Part shown: positions 46,800-59,264 of the stretch, one piece after another
Layout of the letters: each line of letters begins with the position of its first letter
Numbering within the stretch: the stretch's first letter is position 1
Assembly: GCF_002775205.1 (NCBI RefSeq)
Contig: NC_036447.1
Coordinates: 9,536,501 to 9,600,500, forward strand
Direction: 5' to 3'
Length of the DNA: 64,000 bases
Source: Xiphophorus maculatus
Lineage: Eukaryota > Chordata > Actinopteri > Cyprinodontiformes > Poeciliidae
The notes under the pieces: model-generated
Told to the model about the DNA's origin: nothing
Database searches by the model: none
Seen by the model: only the letters and a program-made list of their open reading frames with translations
Position numbers and translations under genes: made by a program

Positions 46800-47483
46800 A
46801 CAGTCCCTTTTCATTTTAGCTACATAATTGTCTGAGTAATGAGTTTTTCTATCTGTTCATCTTTGCTTTTGGACGTCTGAATCTGTTACCAGATGGTAGG
46901 AGCTTAGATTCACAATGCAAGGGTGATCAGACATGCAGAAAATGCTAAAGAAAATGTCTTTATCATTTTGTGTGATGTCCTTCAATACAATTTGTCAGAT
47001 CAGGTAATATGGTGGACATAATTTTACCAGGTACTTTCATTTTGTTGTTTCTTCTTCTCTAAGGTTACCAAACCAAGAGATATGAAAAAAGTAAATATTT
47101 GATTGCATGTCAATAGAAAATGGTCATCAACATTTTACACACACTGTGCAGAGGAAGTGCAGTCTTTGATGTGCTGTTTTTTCTGTCTTTGTCAATATTA
47201 AGCTTCCCTTTAAACATTGATGTCAGTGATGGAGAGGATTAATTTGAAAGTCTATGCAGAGATCTTTGATTTTAGAGACATTTAGTTTTAAAAAGGAACT
47301 GTCACAAAAACAGGATAAAACCATTTTAATGAGGTGTGTCATCTCCTTGCAGCAGGCTGACAGTAACTGATGATCTGTAAACTTCAAAATGTGTTGTACT
47401 GCACAGAAGCTCCTGAAGAAAATACAACCCTGAAACTTGTGGGTTTCAGGGTTGTGGGAAATGGCTCCTCCACCGGGAGTCAT
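46800..47483 (-). pseudogene. LINE reverse-transcriptase relic
   Basis: On the minus strand, VQHILKFTDHQLLSACCKEM corresponds to the ..KFADDT/S region of non-LTR reverse transcriptases, with the catalytic Ala-Asp-Asp changed to Thr-Asp-His. LKLNVSKIKDLCIDFQ follows and matches the LxLNxxKTKELxxDF block. Further on (about 46860), LPSGNRFRRPKAKMNR matches the LPSGRRYR…R C-terminal block. Many stops; dead copy. Confidence 0.75.
47424..47455. repeat. perfect 13-bp inverted repeat, 6-nt loop
   Basis: ACAACCCTGAAAC (47424-47436) pairs exactly with GTTTCAGGGTTGT (47443-47455). It lies within the upstream edge of the LINE relic. Confidence 0.9.
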
Positions 47484-48741
47484 TTCCCAAATGGCTCATG
47501 TGACATAGTCAGTCATTCAGACACACATTTACAGGTCCTATAAAAAGTCCTCGCTCTCTTGCTTTACAAATCTATCATGAACAAATTTAGGGTTTTCTTG
47601 ACAGAAAAGTCATTAAAGAAACATCCAAGTCAGACAGTTTTCAATCATGTAAAGACTAATCTTAACATCATGGCTCAAGGTAGTATAAAACGTTTGAAAA
47701 TTAGTTGATGAAACTCCACTGATGTCATGCTTTTGAAGGAAACAAATTGTTTGTCATAATGCAGCTGAGTAACAAAGGAGTCCTAGCAATCCAAATGAGA
47801 AACATTCATTAAGAAGCCTAGACTATTATGGTTTATAATGAATAATGAGAAGAAAGAGCCAGTGAACAACATTGGAGAGAGGGAACAGTATATACACTGA
47901 CAAAGGAGTAGTGAATGTTCAGAACTATCAGAAATGAGTGAATACAGCAAAGAGAGGGAGAGCAAAGGAGATTACATGATTGAAAACACTTGGGAAAGAG
48001 AGAGAGAGCTGGCAGGCAGAGAGAAAGAAAACAAGGAATGAACCCTGAACCTAATAAACACAGAAATAAACAACAATTCTAATTTTTCTCTTTTCGAGGC
48101 CAGAATCGAACACATGGTGTCTGCCAATCGAAATTGAAGTGCAGCCCCAATCCCTCAGGGGAGACTGAGGGAGAGTCACTTTTCTGGAGCAAATTTGTTA
48201 CTTAGGTGTTGATTAGCCATATATCCATTACAATACATCATCTATTTTTATTATAATATTTTGTTATAATAGAATAACAGATTTTATTGTGCCCCCTGGC
48301 CACTTGGTTCACTACATAAACTGGATTATGTGACGGAGCTGATGAGAATAAATGAACTGACACAAATGATAAACTAAAATAACAAGAAATAAGAAAAAAT
48401 CAAGAAGAAAGAAATGATCAGAAGAGGAATAACTAAAACTTGAAGTCCAAACAGCCTAAAGATCACAACAATGTTGTTTTTCTTAAAGGGATTATATTGC
48501 ATCTTCTGGCAGCTCCTCTTCAATTCACAGCTAATTGGAAATGAACAAAGTCCAAGATTCTGGATTTCATTGTAAGGTCAGGATATAATGTCTATAAGAA
48601 AATAACCTCAATACATAAGGAGGACCTATTCACTTAGATAACTCTGAGACCTGAAGCTCATCAGGCTGGTAGCAGCTTCTTTCATTGCAGGATCCAAATG
48701 CAACTGCCTTGATAAAACCAGACAAACAGAAAACAGGAAAG

Positions 48742-48950
48742 AGCAGGGCCAGAGAGAGGGTGCAGGGCCAGAGAGAGGGTGCAGGACCAGAGAGAGGGTG
48801 CAGGGCCAGAGAGAGGGTGCAGGGCCAGAGAGAGGGTGCAGGACCAGAGAGAGGGTGCAGGGCCAGAGAGAGGGTGCAGGACCAGAGAGAGGGTGCAGGA
48901 CCAGAGAGAGGGTGCAGGACCAGAGAGAGGGTGCAGGACCAGAGACAGTT
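48742..48950. repeat. 19-bp minisatellite, 11 copies
   Basis: Unit GGRCCAGAGAGAGGGTGCA repeated about eleven times; the variable third base alternates G/A along the array. Because 19 is not a multiple of three, three units make a 19-residue peptide period in every frame. No frame has a stop, and both strands give long spurious open frames. Confidence 0.97.
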
Positions 48951-49012
48951 CAGTACTCAAAATAATGCAGATCAATTTAGCTAATGGAGAGCTTCTCCAT
49001 GCCACCAAAGCA

Positions 49013-49030
49013 ACACACACACACACACAC

Positions 49031-49060
<30 letters not shown>
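49013..49060. repeat. (CA)n microsatellite
   Basis: CA repeats with one CG interruption, 60 bp beyond the minisatellite. Confidence 0.96.
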
Positions 49061-49061
<1 letters not shown>

Positions 49062-49099
49062 AAAAACACGCAAACATGTGATTTTTTTTGCAGTCCACT

Positions 49100-51572
49100 G
49101 GGATGCTGATTTATAATCATCTCCTGCTAGAGTAAGATGCCAGTATGCTTGAAGGTAATTAAAATCAATTTGTGCAGCTCACAGAACTGACAAATTGCAC
49201 TGAATGCTCAGCAGCAATGTCTCATAAGAAACCCCCAGTTGTTTAATTTCCTTAAATGAAAAAAAATCTGACTGCACCCACTCAGATCTACCCTGCTGAC
49301 TCTTCTGAAGCCTCTTTTAAAATATTCAATTTATTCACCTCCCACTGTAATATTAGATACACCTCAATATTACCTCAATGCACCCACAACTTTAATTCCT
49401 TGTGGCATCAATTCAACAACATGCTACTCCCCTCTGGGATGTTGGTCCATTTTTGCACCACAGCATCATCTTTTAACTTTTTGGCTGCACATTAAAATCT
49501 CAAAGTAAAACTATTGGCTAGTGGACTGAGATCTGGTGGAGGTCATTGGACCGCAGTGCAGTAACCAGCCTGCAGTGATAATACATTAAGGTTCATGATT
49601 TACTGTTGTTTACTCATAAAAACCTAATCCTACCACTTAAACGTCAAGTCGATGTTAAGACTTATTGGACTGATAACATATTTTTCCAATATGTTATTAC
49701 TTAACATTGGTGAAGCCGAACTGTAGCTTTCTGTTCTTGGCTCACAGCAGCAGCAATCGCTTTGGTCTTCTGCTGCTGTAGCCCACCAACCAAACTAGAT
49801 TGCTTCTCTGCATGTTGACATTAATGCAGGTAGTGCATGAAGTTGCTAGCAGGTAATTGGCTGAAATCATGTTTGCTTTAACAACCAATTGAACAGCTGC
49901 ATTTAGTAAAGCAGTTGATGGGAGTGTATTTCATAAGAACCTGCCCTCTTTAAACCATTAATGGCTTTAACATGGGAAAATCAAATAGAATCACATTAGC
50001 ACTTTTGTAAATGCAAATATTAAAAGCTCATAAAAAAGACAGAGGGGTACAATATTCACAAATCTTGTTTTCAGTGTTTAAAACCTGTGTAGTTTTGATT
50101 TAAGCCTTCAAAATCATCTTTTTGAGCTTTACATCATGTTATTATGTTATTCCTCATACTCCTTTTCAGACTCAGTCACCAAACTAGTGGTGTATTACAT
50201 ATATTACAGTCTGTGTGTTTGGTAGTAAGGTATTACACTATTATTATGTGTTGTTTTCTCTTGGTGAAATGTATTATTTCCTTCACAATGTAATTCTAAA
50301 AATAATCCTGTCCGCCTTCACAGGCTTCTGTAAAAACACAGTGTCTCAAGGACTCCAATTTTTAGCCACCCTTTGACAGAAGACACGGTAAAATGAATAC
50401 ATGCTGTTATTTTCAGTAGCGATTACTTTAATGGTGTGATAAAAGGGCTTTGGACGAGCCACAGAAAATGGTCTGACATCGCTGCGCTGGCTTTCTGTTT
50501 GTGGTTAGATTGATTTAAACCCTTGTTACTGGTTTATAGCAGCTAACCAGAACAGAGCTGGTTCTAGATAACTCTTAATCTGTACTTTTTTCCCTTGCCC
50601 TTCCTCTCTCCTCCTAAAAAAGAAAAAAGGAGCACATGATTTAGGCAGCTTTGAATGCTAAAAAAGTGAATGTTATTTCACAAAAAAGCATCCAGCAGCA
50701 AAAGAGGAGTTCAGTGTGAAAGCATTAATATTTTCCCAGCAACCCCATTAAACCCTGACGTGGGAAAATATCACTGATGAGAATGGACAGACTGAAAGTT
50801 GCTTTGGATGGCCTGCTGCAGGTTCATTTAATTGCAAAAGTGATGAAATACAAACTACAGGTAAACAACCTGGCAGTCACTAAAAATAAAGAGTAAAACA
50901 AATACATGTGCTTGGATTCCAGGAATTCAAGTAAAGCTACAACATCAATCTGTTCCCATGACACATGGTGCTCAACGGACTCTTCCTGGAAATTAAAAAA
51001 ACAATCATTCGGATTGGTAAAAAGCTTTCTGGTGACAGCTAAAGTCAGAAGAAGGATAATAGCTGCTGGGTGCTCAACATCCCATGAGGAGGAAACGGTT
51101 TTAAAAGCTTACTCTTTGGAATCAAGTCAAGGTCTTTCAGCTAAAGTGTGACTGTAAACCATCTGTGGCCATTAGAGGAACCCACACAGTAGCTAGCCAC
51201 ATCACTATCAATGCTACTCCTGAGAATAGGATGAGACTGAGCAGGGTGTGAGGCATAGAGCAGAAGAGGAGGAGATGAAATTTAGCAAAAACAGAAGTGA
51301 GCCGAGTCAGACACAAGGTCACTGCAAAAAATGTAAAGGCAGATTAGAAAAACTGAAGCAATCAGTGAGGTGCTGCTGCACACTGACAAAACAACACTTC
51401 AGTGAATACTGATTGTGATAAAACACCTTGCTCCATGTTCTCAGGCATGACTGCAGTCACATCTCTGAGTCTACAAACAGAAGAGAAGTGGTTGTACATG
51501 CTGATGAAATGAACATACTGGAAGATTATTTCATAAACACACTAGCATGAAGTCCTTTAATCTAAGGACAGC
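49100..51572. other. no gene recognised
   Basis: AT-rich intergenic sequence. Short frames at 49256-49495 and 50906-51151 lack family resemblance. No intact element seen. Confidence 0.5.
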
Positions 51573-51601
51573 TTAATATGAGTCCTTTAGACTCATATTA
51601 A
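51573..51601. repeat. perfect 12-bp inverted repeat, 5-nt loop
   Basis: TTAATATGAGTC (51573-51584) pairs with GACTCATATTAA (51590-51601) around CTTTA. The sequence AGTCCTTTAATCTAAGGACA just upstream shares AGTCCTTTA with the hairpin, hinting at local re-copying. Confidence 0.9.
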
Positions 51602-52161
51602 TACGTAGCTGTATAATATGGTCATCCGAAAGCCTCTGTATTGAGATGACCAACAATGAAAGGAATGATGTGAGAAAGGTGCTGAGCGTTGCTCTATCAG
51701 TGATGCTGCAGCAAATGCACCATTTGTCAACACACAAACTGCGAACCTGCTACACAAAAGCAGATGTAATCCCTGACAAGAAAGTTGTCTACCTTCAGCG
51801 TGCACAGATGCTCTGAGCCCAGAGGATCTATAAATATAAAAAAGAAAACAAAACAATAAAACCCCACAGCTGTTGCCAAATGTGTATGTCAAAGACTGGC
51901 CACAAAAACCGGATACACACTGTTACTTGGATGGCATAATACAGAGCTAAATTGGTTGGAAAAAATATTCATGGTAGTTGGAATTTTGTCACACAACAAC
52001 CGCAAATTAAATTGAGATGGTGCACATCTACAAATATCTGCCCAGAATTGAAAGATGAAGTGAGTCAGAATTTAGAGGACGGTCGGACCGGCACAGCCAA
52101 AGAGTCCCCCGTGAATTTATAGGGGTGCAGGGAGCACACCCACTTCTTACCATTTGAGTTT

Positions 52162-52430
52162 TTGTTTATGTTCCACCATGCAGTGTTAGCTGGTGCACCT
52201 TTTCATGGAGCAGTGTGTTTGGGCCTCACAGACAAGAACTGTAAGAGGATGAAAAAGCTGGTTAAAAGTGTAAGCGCAGTGCTGGGCAGGTGGCTGGAGA
52301 ACGTAAGATCTGTAGCGAGAGTGGTACTGAAGAAATTGAAGGCCATTTTGAGTAATAACAAACACCTTCCCCAGAGCCTCCTGGAGAGTCTAGAAGAGAG
52401 GTTGCAGAGTTGACTTCTATCTTCACCCTT
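52162..52430 (+). pseudogene. LINE reverse-transcriptase C-terminal relic
   Basis: The plus strand reads LTDKNCKRMKKLVKSVSAVL, then KKLKAILSNNKHLPQSLLES. This resembles the C-terminal region of fish non-LTR retrotransposon proteins (…LRKLVRRAGSVLG…KLKAILDNxxHPLH…). The frame ends at 52413 and continues in another frame, as expected of a decayed copy. Confidence 0.5.
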
Positions 52431-53362
52431 GCTGACGACTCCTTTGTCCCGAATTTTTCAGACCAGAAAAGCCAGAGGCTTGTTTCTGAGCTCATGTTCT
52501 GCTTTCACTGGAAATCTGTGAAACCAGTATGGAATGTCATTTCTATTTTATGGTTTAGTCATCAATCCTTTTATGTCAGAGATAACGCACCGTAACAGCA
52601 TGGAGCACAAGGGGTTGATGTACGGCTCGTGGGAAAAAATACTTTGAACACCTTGTGTCATTTAAACTGTCATTTTTAAAAATAGTAAATTAAAGAAATG
52701 TTTTAATCTGTGAAGGCTAAACTGACAAATGCTTACATTTACATAATTCAACATAATTTTCTGACTGTGGGTGGCTTTTTAATAATAACTCCTTTGAGGT
52801 GGAATCTGGTATAAAGCATATTTGCCTTTGAAGTTAATGCTCTAGTGCCAGTGCAAAGATCCCTATTTAATGCACTAATGAAGCAAAACAGAAGTTTATC
52901 TGTTCATCCATTATCTAGCATGTTTATCCTTGCAGGGTTGTGGGGGAGTCATAATATTTTAGTCAAAGGAATTAGTCAAGACAATGCCATTGGTTGTTCA
53001 CAATTATTAAGCAAAAACCTGCTTTCTAAGAAATTGTGATCTCACCATCCATGTTTGAATTTAGAGGATGTAATCAGAATATTTCAGAGATGTGATAAAT
53101 GCAATAACTGAACCCCGTTTAGTTAGAAAACTATGAAGACTCAGTGTGTTTGGAGTTAGTTTCTATTCGCGGTGAGACTGAGCAGAAAACCAAGCTGAAT
53201 ATGCAGAGAAAAATATTTTATTAGCAACAAAGATGTAAATGTCAAAAATTGCTGCTTACATTACACCATCTTTCCCTGCAACACTGCACATACCTCTTGA
53301 ACATGTTCACATTTTGTCATGACACGACATTTGGTGATTTTTTTGTAATAGTACAATATAAA

Positions 53363-53428
53363 ACAGCCCATATTTGTAAAGTTGGGCTGTATCCTTCCTT
53401 TGTTGGAAGGATACAATCTTCCAACAAA
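53363..53428. repeat. three chained, partly overlapping perfect hairpins
   Basis: Hairpin 1: ACAGCCCA (53363-53370) with TGGGCTGT (53383-53390). Hairpin 2: TGTATCCTTCC (53388-53398) with GGAAGGATACA (53405-53415). Hairpin 3: TTTGTTGGAAG (53399-53409) with CTTCCAACAAA (53418-53428). Neighbouring stems share bases, so they are mutually exclusive. Confidence 0.9.
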
Positions 53429-54354
53429 TAGAAAACTAGAAAGTGTGATGTACATATTTATCTCTTTATTTTGACACCTAAAAAAACAGAGCAATTGGCT
53501 GGATCTGGATTGAGCTAATTTGTAGGATGTTTTCTGCTACTTTTTTCAAACACTTTTATCACTGCGGTTTAAAAATTTAGGTGGCTAATACAGGGAAAAA
53601 AATAAATAAAATAAAAATGCAACTCAGGAAACATACATGTAAAAATATTATTAAAGTTAGTTTACTTTTCATTTGAAAGCACCTGACAGAAAAACACTCT
53701 ACTATTCCTGTCAACACATCAGGCTTGACAGATATATTTCTTTCTTCCTGTAAAAGGATAAAAAGTTTGTCATCTTTGGATTGTATGTCCCAATTCCAGA
53801 GTCTGGAAGCTTTTCAGTAATCTTTTTAGTCACAGGAAACTGTCAGTTACAACTGAGTATGCACTCAACAGAACAGAAAAAGGTGGGAAAAAACACCTTT
53901 TTGAAGGATTTCATATTTCTGAGTATTCTAATTTCATTCTGTGTGTCACTTTTAAAACCTGAGTTCTACGCTAGCGCTGTGATTATCCGGTAATGTGGAG
54001 AGAATTTGTGCCACCACTTAGTTTTCAATATGAGACTTCCAACTGGTTTGACTTGTGTGTTATGACTTTTAAAGTTTTTTTAGTTTTTTTTTTTGTTGTT
54101 GTTGAAAATGTCTCTTTTTCTGTCAGGTCACAATTGAGTTCTCTGCTTGGGAAGCCTTTTAGCATTAACCCACAAGTCGTACACATGTGGATAAAACTGC
54201 TGGTACCCTTCTGCTAATGAAGGTAAAGCCCCCAATGGTCACTGAAATAACTTGACACAGACAAAAGTAATGAAAATATGCTAAAAATTATTCAATGAAA
54301 ATCAGACATCGTTTTTTAATGGTGGTTCAACAGAACTATCAATGAGACTTCAGG

Positions 54355-54700
54355 TATTTTGGCCCACTGGTCAACCTGTCTCAGGTTTTAAGGGTGCCTT
54401 CTCCAGATGTTTCAGCTCCTCCTACAGATGTTCACCAGTATTTATATGAAGGCTCATGGGAGGCCAATTCAGAATAGTCCAATGTTTTGCTTTTTGTCAT
54501 TCTTGTTTTTCATTATCCTATTAGAAGATCGATGATCTGCAACGGAGACCAAGCTTTCTGACACTACTCAGTAGATTTCTTCCCAGAATGCCTTGGTAGT
54601 CTGCTCAGATTTAATACATCCTGTATCAAATGCAGCAAAGCAGCCCCAATACGTAATCAAGCCTCCTCCATGTTTCACATAGGGACAGTGTTCTTTTCTT
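54355..54700 (-). pseudogene. Tc1/mariner transposase relic
   Basis: The minus strand reads YVKHGGGLITYWGCFAAFDT, then a broken stretch with ESLVS. Further on KHWTILNWPP appears near the position of the KHT…EWPS blocks. These are the central and C-terminal motifs of Tc1 transposases. Several stops and frameshifts; no terminal repeats located. Confidence 0.75.
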
Positions 54701-54849
54701 GGTATGCTCCATTTTTGCTTTTGTGGACATGCTTGTCTTCTTTCTAATCTCCTGGGACAACTATCTCCTTCTCTTCCTGTGGTCCATGTTTAGTGTGGTA
54801 TATACAAAGGGAATAAAAATATTGCTTCAGAAGACTTATTGGTGACTGA

Positions 54850-56095
54850 TAACAACTTCGTTATGCTTTCTAAATGAGAGACTATTATAACCATGTCAGC
54901 TTGCAGAAAAGTTGCTTATTAAAGATGAAGTATGCATCTTGACTATGGCCGCCAGGTCAAGGTTTGATCACGATTGAAGCATTTAGGTGACATCTGAGGC
55001 CGTTAACTGCTTCATACACTGTGAACACTTAAATCAGCACAGAAATACTTGTTGCTTACCTCTTCATCCAGTCACAGTTCAGTGGTACCAAGGCAATAAA
55101 GCAAGAGAATCGTGATTCTTTTTAACCAGACACTCATAAGAAGATTAACTGTAGGTGCTTCTCACCACGGAGGACCCCAAGGAGGAGAGCTGCTGAAAAA
55201 AGAAAGGGGGGGGGAAGGGAGAAAATCACAATTATGACACACACATTAAATAAAACAAAACTTTTATTGTTTTAGATCTCTGAATTTGAAAAAGCCCAAC
55301 TTATTTTGTCATGGGTTTGTAAGCTTCTCATGGACTAACTCAACATATTTGAATTTAAAGGAGACTATTTCAAGAAAAAGGTGCTCAAAGTATGATATCC
55401 TGCTGAGTAATATGTTAAAAAGGATAGAAGATTACTCAATTGACTTTATTCTATGGAGTAAAGACATAGACATAGATAAACCAGATAAAGATGCAAGTGG
55501 TTTAACAGTAGAGGAATTTATTAATGATCAAAGTGGGTTTACAGTGGAAGTCCAAGTTTCAGAGTAGAAGTTTTGTTTACATTGAGGCAAATGATTGTAG
55601 AAATGCACAAGAAGGTCCTCACAAAGACAGCAATAACTTTTTTGCATAGAGCAGCTGAGTCACATCTGTATTTTAATGTTTGCTTCCACATAAAACAGTC
55701 TTTGTTTAAAAAGTTTTTATGTAATTAGGAAAAGAAATCCTCACAAGTGTTATTTTTCTTTTATTGACAATTTCTTGTAATGGAATCTACAATGTAGGTG
55801 TTCATGTCCTTTGTGAAAAGCACAGAGTCATACACAAAGACATAAAGAAGAAAACAATCTCTTGTGTTGTTGATGAAAGATGAGTATCCATAAACTTATA
55901 ATCAAGAAAACCAATCTCACAACCAAATTTACATTTTTATGAACTTCTTGTTCTGAATCTTAAACATATTTAAGTCACACTGTCTCTTTCAAATAACTCT
56001 TTTGATTGAGATTGAAAACGGCTCAGAACAAGCTCCTACAAAGGATGTCTGATTAGGTTGTTCCTTCATTGACAAGGACTTTAACAGACAAGCAA
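54850..56095. other. no gene recognised
   Basis: A frame of 93 codons at 55286-55567 (plus) ends with two partly repeated segments (LTVEEFINDQSGFTVEVQV) but has no family resemblance and no flanking splice signals that join it to anything. Otherwise featureless AT-rich DNA. Confidence 0.45.
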
Positions 56096-56123
56096 CACAC
56101 ACACACACACACACACACACACA
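56096..56123. repeat. (CA)n microsatellite
   Basis: Fourteen CA units. Confidence 0.95.
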
Positions 56124-56539
56124 GCTCCACACACGCCAACTGTGAAGACACACAAACACAGAGTTAAGTTTATCTATGGAAGCACTCCTCCTTTAAAAGT
56201 AGCATTTATTAACTGTTGAATTTGTATAAACTATTTGCATGTTTAGAATGTTGAAATCACTTCAGTAGAATGTTTCTAGCAGCATAAAATAAGGTGGTTT
56301 ATTTGAAAACAGTTTACAGTCTCCCATTCTGTACATATTCATTTCATTGGGTTAAAAAGGTCCGAGTGAAGAAGGACATTAATTACAAATAGAGAAAACA
56401 CAGAACAGTGATTAACCCTCCTATTAGCCTCTGACTTGCCTCAGTTAAGATCAGAATTAATTTTTTAACAATAAGAAAATATTCTGTAGGCTGAAGAGAC
56501 AAAACTGAAGCCTATTAAATCTCTAGGTGTTCACAAAAA

Positions 56540-56860
56540 TGACCTCAAGCCAACATCTAAATGCAGTGGTGGGAGTGTGGTTGTCTGGACAGGCTTTGCA
56601 GCTTCAACGTCTAGCTGACTTGTCATAATTCATGAAACCATGAATTTTGCTCTCCATCAGAAAATCTTGAGTTAGAATCCTCTTAAGTTAGGCTGAGGGA
56701 CAAAACTGAAGCACACTTGCTTGTTTAACCGAGTGGCTAACCAAAAAAAGCTACTGACAAAATAATATGAAGGTTTTGAAGTGGCCTAGTCAAAGTCTGG
56801 ACTGGAATCCAGCAAATTCTCTAATATTGCTGAATAGAAAACTTCTAGTTATTGTAGGTG
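56540..56860 (+). pseudogene. Tc1/mariner transposase relic
   Basis: The plus strand reads GGSVVVWTGFAAST (family GGGSVMVWGCF…), then HETMNFALHQKILS (family NGTMNSxLYQKIL). Later come KLKHTC (family KRTWV…PKHT) and, in a shifted frame, VLKWPSQSLDWNP-like DNA (GAAGTGGCCTAGTCAAAGTC). The order matches Tc1 transposase. At least three stops and one frameshift. Confidence 0.8.
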
Positions 56861-56999
56861 CTCAGGCCACCAAAGGAGGCATGAACAGTTCTTAGGTTTG
56901 AGAGAGAAACATATTTTCACAGAAGCCCAAAGTTTCTTGCATATCTTTTTTATCTCCGCAAATTAAGTCATAATTTAAAAACTACATTTTTGTTTACTC

Positions 57000-59058
57000 A
57001 GGTTATCATTTTGAAGATTGACATTTGATGATTTGGAACATTAAGAATGGCAAAAACAAAAGAAACACTTTTTTCAGACCATTGCATAGTGCCTGAAGAT
57101 GCTGAACTTGGAAACAAAGAAAAACATTCACTTATTTTTGAGTTTTTGTTTTGTTTGTGTTAAAGTCTTATTTAAGTTTGTTGAGTTTGATTATTTTAAC
57201 ACAGATGGAAAATATCTCCCAGATTTGATCAAAGAAACCAAATATTTGTGGGGGGGGGAACAAAAATCAAACATCACCCTTTAATCTATTTTAACTTCTT
57301 TCTGTTTTTCTATTTTTTTTTTGTTGCTTTTTTCAGAAGCACTCAGTGTGGGAAATGTGTGACTGTGAAAGATAATACTGACTTCAAATTCAAACACTGA
57401 GAGTATTCTGTGGCAGCATTTTAGTCTTTCATGAGGAGTAGATAAACACTCAGAGATGATTTGTATTTTGGTATTCGAAGAAAACTGTCACCACCTACCA
57501 TGCATGAAGCTGAGCACAGCAGGGATTTTGCTGTTCCAGGTCAACCAGGTTACATCTTGATATGTGTACAAAAAAAAGACTCTGATGTGATGACAGAGAT
57601 AGCCTGTTTTTCTGCACTGCTGTCAGATTCGTCCTTTAAAATGTTTCAGATTGTTCAGCTTTTTAGATGAGACAAGACGAGGCAGAAAAACAATATGATG
57701 AAATAAAAACATGAAGAATGGTTCTGAGGTTCTGATTCCTGGAGAACTTTGCACTATTTTTAGAGAAAGTGCAGCACACTCCAGCTACATGTGATTTTTT
57801 AATTTTTTTTAATTTTTTGATACAACCCTGTTCAACAGGATTCATTCCCCTTGAACTTGTTGACACTCTGTTACAAATTTTGATGCATGTTAATGCAGCT
57901 TTGTGTGCACAAGCACAAAGAAATGTATATGTGGTTTTTGAAAGGTCTTCATTAGGTACATCTTTATAGTGGAACTATGATGTGAAAGTGGCTGATAAAC
58001 CCTGCTCTATGGGGTTGAATACGGACTAAATTCAGGTTCAAATGGTTGAGATACAGATTCTGACCCCATGACACCAGAAACTGGGTAGTTAGATTCAGAT
58101 TGTCTAGGTAGGGAGCTTTTGTCTGCATTGTCCTGAAACCTTGACCTCAAATCTACGAAAGACTGCCTACAGTCCCTCTGGTGTGACGGTGTAAAGGAAA
58201 TGTCTTATTGCTTCTTGTTAAAGTTGCACTATTACTATACAAAAAAAACTGCCTTTCCTGTATTAAAAGACTTACTGCCAAAAAACATTGTTGCACACAG
58301 AAAGGAAAAATCAACCCACTCAATTTTCCTTATTGTTGTGTCAAATCTTAGAGAAGTGTCCAAGTCCATAAGGGGAAAAGGTGACATGAAAATTAACATG
58401 AAGTTAACATTTTCTTTAATCACAGATGTTAATTTCAGATGACTGGAATACTAGTCATCTCAGACTAGAATGTGTCGTTGTTGAAAAGACACATTCAACA
58501 AATCTCCAAAGCCTGTTTCAACCAGATCAGAAGTTTACTGGAAATCATGTGGCTCTTTCAAGGACATACACTTTAATGTTTTCACATGGATCTTTCCCAT
58601 CAATCATTCAAGTGGACAAATTTGAATAATGGGCTAGTGGTGTCATGCAGTCACTAGATCTAGATGTGTCTAAATGTTTGTATCGCTCAATTCAGCACTT
58701 AAACAATATGCAATAGTGGAAAAAGTAGAGATGAAAGGAATTTATTTGCTTCTTTTTGAAAAAATGAAAGATAAGAAAGTGAATTATTTAAATGTTTGTT
58801 ACAGATGTTAACACCTTGCAACATTGTGCCATGTTACATTTTTTATTCGTGAGGGTGTTTTTTTGATGATTTATACCCAGCCTAATTCTTTGCGTAACAA
58901 ATCTACTCTAATATTTCTCAAATAAAGCAACCTTGCTTCAAAAACCAGAAACAAGCTCTTTTTTTCACTGTTTAACCTTTGATAAAGCCGAAGGACAAAC
59001 TTTTAAAAGAACCGTCACATTTTTTCATTTGATTTCTTCACATCAAAACATTTCCGAG
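57000..59058. other. no gene recognised
   Basis: AT-rich intergenic DNA. Small frames at 57461-57670, 58200-58442 and 58426-58629 lack family resemblance. 58436-58462 holds a weak 8-bp inverted repeat (AGATGACT / AGTCATCT). Confidence 0.45.
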
Positions 59059-59255
59059 GGCGTGCCGTGGTGGCGTAGGGGATAGCACGACCCATGTTTG
59101 GAGGCCTTGAGTCCTCGTCGCGGGTTCGACTCCAGGACCCAACGATATTTGCCGCACGTCTTCTCCCCTCTTCTTCCCCCTTTCCTGACAGCCTACTTTC
59201 ATGTAAGGGACACTAGAGCCCACAAAAGACCCTGTGGAGGGGTAAAAAAATATAT
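59059..59255 (+). repeat. tRNA-derived SINE, copy 3, full length
   Basis: Same family as 322-527: TGGCGTAGGGGATAGCACG (box A), GCGGGTTCGACTCCAGG (box B), the shared body, and GGAGGGGTAAAAAAATATAT. It is flanked by ATTTCCGAG (59050-59058) and ATTTCCAAG (59256-59264). The region between boxes A and B is about 11 bases shorter than in copies 1 and 2 (GATGCGGCTGTCA missing). Confidence 0.88.
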
Positions 59256-59264
59256 ATTTCCAAG

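Noticed and set aside
48682..49098. Long open frames on both strands with 19-residue repeats
   Set aside because: Caused by the 19-bp minisatellite and the adjoining (CA)n array.
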